A stretch of 16,170 bases of DNA, from assembly GCA_964635575.1 (NCBI GenBank), contig CAZWNY010000043.1, forward strand, positions 1-16,170, written 5' to 3'. Of this stretch, positions 13,134-16,170 are shown one piece after another. Every line of letters starts with the position of its first letter. The first letter of the stretch is position 1. Under the pieces are notes generated by a model that was not told the origin of the DNA, did not search any database, and was given only the letters and a program-made list of their open reading frames with translations. The stretch comes from GCA-2733415 sp964635575 (lineage in GTDB: Bacteria; Bacteroidota; Bacteroidia; Flavobacteriales; Flavobacteriaceae). Made by a program: the position numbers and the translations under genes.

Positions 13134-14297
13134 ATGTTTAAAAAATTTACAATCTTATTTTTTATACTAACAAGTAACTTTTGCTTTAGTCAAGAAATAA
13201 ATTTTTCAAACAACCTTACTATTTCGGTGCTTACTTGTAGCACAGGAGAAGAATTATACAGTCAGTTTGGGCATAGCGCTTTTAGGGTTCAAGACCACCA
13301 AAACAACATTGATATTGTTTATAATTACGGTATTTTTGACTATTCTAAACCTAATTTTTATACTAATTTTGTAAAAGGAAAATTGTATTACATGTTAGGT
13401 TACAATACCTATTACAATTTTATTAAACAGTATCAATATGAAAACCGAAGTGTTGTATCGCAACAATTAAATTTATCAATTTCCGAAAAAATAAAATTAA
13501 TTAATTTTTTACAAAACAATGCAAAACCAGAGAATGCAACGTATCAATACACTTTTTTTTATAACAATTGTGCAACTAAAATTAGAGATGTTTTAGAAGA
13601 AGTTTTTCCGAAACAAATCATCTTTAAACCATATTTAACTACAAATTACACACAACGAGATTTAATAAACAACAATGTACCACACAATAGTTGGAGCAAT
13701 GTTGGTATTAATATTGCCTTAGGATCGGTTATTGATAAAAAAGCAACGCCTAGAGATTATCAGTTTTTACCCGAATATATTGCAAAATCGTTTAAACATG
13801 CAACTTTCAATGGAAAAGCACTTGTTAAAAAAAAAGAAATACTTTTTCATCAACAAAAAACAGTAAAAACGTTTAACTTTACAAGCCCGTATGTTATTTT
13901 TACAGTACTTAGTTTACTTATTTTAGTAATCACTTATTTTGACGCTAAGCATAAACGCAGAAATAAAACATTAGATTTTATGTTACATTTTATTACAGGT
14001 TTAATTGGTGTTGTCGTAATTTTACTTTGGTTTGCTACTTATCATGCCGAAACTAAAGGGAATTTAAACATTTTATGGGCATTTGCTCCTAACCTATTTA
14101 TTGCTTTTGTTTTGCTAAAAAAACAACCTCCTAAATGGATTGTTTTGTATTATAATTTACTTTTAATATTACTTTCTAGTGTTTTTATCATTTGGATATT
14201 TAAACTTGAAGCATTTGGATACGCGTTAATTCCTTTGCTTATATCGCTATTAATTAGGTATTTATACTCAAGAAAATATTTTAGTCTAAGAAATTGA
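13134..14297 (+). CDS. Lnb/DUF4105-type membrane protein, probable lipoprotein N-acyltransferase
   Basis: The 387-residue protein has a signal-like first helix (MFKKFTILFFILTSNFCFS), a periplasmic domain of about 225 residues and five transmembrane helices near 252-268, 285-302, 311-328, 337-355 and 360-377. The periplasmic part carries the DUF4105 hallmarks: LTCSTGEELYSQFGHSAFRV with H47, then YNYGIFDY, then FFYNNCATKIRDVLEE with C146. A Cys-His pair in these motifs is the presumed active site of a papain-like fold. Bacteroides members of this family (Lnb) have been reported to add the third acyl chain to lipoproteins, replacing the missing Lnt; I infer the same role here. The start at 13134 begins the signal helix; a GTG at 13107 would overlap the porV2-like gene by 17 bases. 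The 10-base spacing indicates co-transcription with that gene. Confidence 0.82.
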   Translation: MFKKFTILFFILTSNFCFSQEINFSNNLTISVLTCSTGEELYSQFGHSAFRVQDHQNNIDIVYNYGIFDYSKPNFYTNFVKGKLYYMLGYNTYYNFIKQYQYENRSVVSQQLNLSISEKIKLINFLQNNAKPENATYQYTFFYNNCATKIRDVLEEVFPKQIIFKPYLTTNYTQRDLINNNVPHNSWSNVGINIALGSVIDKKATPRDYQFLPEYIAKSFKHATFNGKALVKKKEILFHQQKTVKTFNFTSPYVIFTVLSLLILVITYFDAKHKRRNKTLDFMLHFITGLIGVVVILLWFATYHAETKGNLNILWAFAPNLFIAFVLLKKQPPKWIVLYYNLLLILLSSVFIIWIFKLEAFGYALIPLLISLLIRYLYSRKYFSLRN

Positions 14298-14387
14298 AAA
14301 ATCAAATTAAAACAACGTTTTTCCATTTCTTAAAAAAAACACATATTACTATCTTAGCAAACTTTATCAAAAAAAACAAAAAAAGTA

Positions 14388-15773
14388 ATGCATCAAAAAA
14401 AAATATATCATTTTAAAATATCTGAACGCAAACTATTATTACGTTTATTAGATGTTGGTTTACCTTTATTAGGACTTTACTTAATTAGCAACTATTTTAA
14501 TTTCGATTATTTTAATTTCGAGAAAAAAAATTGGAGATGGTCTGTGCTACTAACCTTTTATATTTTATTTTTTGGAGAAATTTTTGAAAATTACGATTTA
14601 CAAAAATCAAATCAGTTTTTTAAAATTCTTAAAAGCATTGTAATCAGTACATCAATAGTGTTTTTGGTTTATATTTTGACCCCTTTTATAACTCCAGAAT
14701 TACCAGAAAGTAGGCTACAGATATTGTATTTTTATATCACCATTATACTTGCGATGGCTATGGGAAGGCTGTTATATATTGGGTTAATAGATTCCCCGAA
14801 GTTTAAAAAATCGGTACTTGTAATAGCTAATGGAAATATAATAACTGAAATAGCAGACGGACTAACAAAAGCTGATGCCAATTATCAAATAAAATATTAT
14901 TTAAATACTACGAAATCAAAAAAAAGCCCTAAAACAAATATAAAAGAGCTTTTTGAAAATAATTTATTAAAAGTAGTACAACAAGAAGGAATCCACGAAA
15001 TAGTAGTAACGAGAAACTCAAAATTCTCATCATCAAAACTATACAATGATTTACTTACGCTTTTTAATTTAGGCTATATTATTAAAGATTATTCAGAAGT
15101 ATATGAAGAGTTAACAGGAAAAGTATTTGTGAGCTTTATAGATACGGAATTATATAAGCAATTCCCTTTTAGTAAATACAATAATAAACCGTTGTATTTA
15201 GCAACTCAACGGATTTTTGATGTTTTAATTAGTAGCGTAGGTCTATTTGTTTTTGCGATTTTATTACCTCTTATCTTTATTTTAAATTTAATAGCCAATA
15301 AAGGTCCTTTATTTTACAAACAAAAAAGAGTTGGTAAAAAAGGAAAAACCTTTGTAATCTATAAGTTGCGTAGTATGGTTATTAATGCCGAAAAAAATGG
15401 AGCGGTTTGGGCTAAAAAAAATGATATCCGTATTACTAAGTTTGGTAAGTTTTTAAGAAAAAGTCGTTTAGATGAATTTCCTCAATTTTATAATATTTTA
15501 AAAGGAAACATGAGTGTTATTGGCCCAAGACCAGAACGTCCTTTTTTTGTAACTCAATTAGCTAATGAAATTTCTTTTTATCCTACTCGACATATCGTAA
15601 AACCAGGATTAACAGGTTGGGCACAAGTAAACACCGAATACGCATCGACATTAAAAGGAAATTTAGAAAAACTACAATATGATTTATTTTATATTAAACA
15701 CCAAAACGTGTTTTTAGATTTTAACATTATGATTAAAACCCTAAGTACGGTGTTATTTTTTAGAGGACAATAG
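14388..15773 (+). CDS. Polyprenyl-phosphate glycosyl-1-phosphate transferase (initiating sugar transferase)
   Basis: Transfers a sugar-1-phosphate from a nucleotide sugar to undecaprenyl phosphate at the inner membrane, the first step of capsule, exopolysaccharide or O-antigen synthesis. The 461 residues follow the WcaJ/WbaP layout: four N-terminal helices (about 15-32, 48-66, 80-100 and 107-128), a soluble CoA-binding-like domain at about 140-255, a re-entrant or fifth helix at about 275-300 (FDVLISSVGLFVFAILLPLIF), and the catalytic PF02397 domain. That domain has FYKQKRVGKKGKTF at 309-322, YKLRSM, LDEFPQFYNILKGNMSVIGPRPERP with the catalytic Asp-Glu pair D362-E363 and GPRPE at 379-383, then PGLTGWAQVN. 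The sugar specificity cannot be inferred. It stands alone, followed by a strong terminator; the Wzy-type gene at 5467 could act in the same pathway. Confidence 0.93.
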   Translation: MHQKKIYHFKISERKLLLRLLDVGLPLLGLYLISNYFNFDYFNFEKKNWRWSVLLTFYILFFGEIFENYDLQKSNQFFKILKSIVISTSIVFLVYILTPFITPELPESRLQILYFYITIILAMAMGRLLYIGLIDSPKFKKSVLVIANGNIITEIADGLTKADANYQIKYYLNTTKSKKSPKTNIKELFENNLLKVVQQEGIHEIVVTRNSKFSSSKLYNDLLTLFNLGYIIKDYSEVYEELTGKVFVSFIDTELYKQFPFSKYNNKPLYLATQRIFDVLISSVGLFVFAILLPLIFILNLIANKGPLFYKQKRVGKKGKTFVIYKLRSMVINAEKNGAVWAKKNDIRITKFGKFLRKSRLDEFPQFYNILKGNMSVIGPRPERPFFVTQLANEISFYPTRHIVKPGLTGWAQVNTEYASTLKGNLEKLQYDLFYIKHQNVFLDFNIMIKTLSTVLFFRGQ

Positions 15774-15775
15774 TA

Positions 15776-15812
15776 AAAAACCCTTTATAATTTTAAAGTT
15801 ATAAAGGTTTTT
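15776..15812 (+). terminator. Terminator after the sugar transferase gene
   Basis: Left arm AAAAA-C-CCTTTATAA (15776-15790) pairs with TTATAAAGG-TTTTT (15799-15812) with one bulged C, an 8-base loop and a T5 tail, beginning 2 bases after the stop. The A-rich left arm would also serve the converging beta-barrel gene. Confidence 0.85.
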
Positions 15813-15831
15813 AAACCGAAAATACTTTTTA

Positions 15832-16170
15832 CTAATTTATATCAAAACGTAAGCCTACGGATATATTATTTTGCTTTGTATTTGGATTATCAAAAAGTAG
15901 ATTTAAGTCGTATTTAACATACAAACCTGTGCTTTATAAAGATAGATAACTACTAATGCCATATACAAAGTCGTTGGCATTAAAATCGTCTTTAATTTTA
16001 TTTCGTTTAGTGCTTCCATCAACTTTATAACGTAATTTTTGTTTGGTTCCAATTCGTAAACCTACATAACTACCTAATTCAAATTTTATTTTTTGACAAG
16101 TGCTGTATCTAAAATAGTTTTTGTTTTCTATTTTTTTTGAAAAGGTCCAATTTCAAAATGTACAGGCACA
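15832..16170 (-). pseudogene. C-terminal part of an outer-membrane beta-barrel protein, interrupted by an in-frame stop
   Basis: The minus strand, entering at the right edge, encodes a run with alternating-strand character: VPVHFEIGPFSKK, then KFELGSYVGLRIGTKQKLRY, then NDFVYGISSYLSL, a TAA at 15936-15934, then STGLYVKYDLNLLFDNP and finally NNISVGLRFDIN with TAG at 15834-15832. A terminal strand ending in an aromatic-x-x pattern, and transmembrane strands every 10-12 residues, fit the PorT-like outer-membrane beta-barrel family. Both sides of the TAA are in one frame and read as one protein, so a single substitution (for example AAA or GAA to TAA) is the simplest cause. The N-terminus lies outside the window. 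It converges on the sugar transferase gene. Whether the stop is real or an error is open; without the last strands the barrel would not assemble normally. Confidence 0.65.

Noticed and set aside
1..16170. CRISPR array, transposase, phage, toxin-antitoxin or defence cassette
   Set aside because: I looked on both strands for regularly spaced repeats and for recognisable proteins of these kinds and saw none; MazG here is the housekeeping two-domain type and not next to a toxin pair.

Overview
The window is chromosomal DNA of a very AT-rich member of the Bacteroidota, almost certainly a marine-type Flavobacteriaceae; I cannot name the genus. The evidence is a PorV/PorQ-family type IX secretion protein, an Lnb/DUF4105 membrane protein, the long form of GAPDH, signal peptides ending in A-Q, A-rich sequence instead of Shine-Dalgarno sites, and the Bacteroidota -7 promoter box TAnnTTTG, which recurs in front of at least six transcription units. 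It is draft sequence: a gap of exactly 100 N lies at 8925-9024, and three genes carry reading-frame lesions.

Layout. 1-1284: lipA (lipoyl synthase, running off the left edge) and mazG (NTP pyrophosphohydrolase), both on the minus strand with their own promoter boxes. 1375-3112: a two-gene ABC exporter (ATPase with a frameshift, then an ABC-2 permease). 3220-5177: htpG (bacterial Hsp90) and a strong palindromic terminator. 5178-7168: a very AT-rich stretch with no recognisable gene for about 290 bases, then a Wzy/O-antigen ligase-type membrane protein and the decayed start of a secreted surface protein. 7252-7798: a minus-strand tRNA unit, Gly(GCC) then two identical Leu(UAA) genes, with one strong promoter and a hairpin directly after each Leu gene. 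7852-8871: a two-domain prolyl isomerase (cyclophilin plus FKBP). 8925-9024: the assembly gap. 9148-11967: long-form GAPDH, a secreted or membrane coiled-coil protein, and trmD (frameshifted). 12027-14297: porV2-like and Lnb-like genes, 10 bases apart. 14388-15812: a polyprenyl-phosphate sugar transferase and its terminator. 15832-16170: the C-terminal part of an outer-membrane beta-barrel gene with an in-frame stop.

How the genes fit together. Most are core housekeeping functions: cofactor attachment, nucleotide-pool cleaning, protein folding, glycolysis and tRNA modification. The accessory flavour is cell-envelope: an ABC-2 exporter, an initiating sugar transferase and a polymerase/ligase that could serve the same polysaccharide pathway although 7.6 kb apart, an outer-membrane PorV-like protein beside a probable lipoprotein acyltransferase, and a beta-barrel protein. 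I found no CRISPR array, transposase, phage gene or clear defence system. The points most worth a second look are the three gene lesions, the gap flanked by identical 12-mers, the PorV2-Lnb pair, the tRNA-Leu duplication with per-gene hairpins, and the unexplained AT-rich stretch around the Wzy gene.
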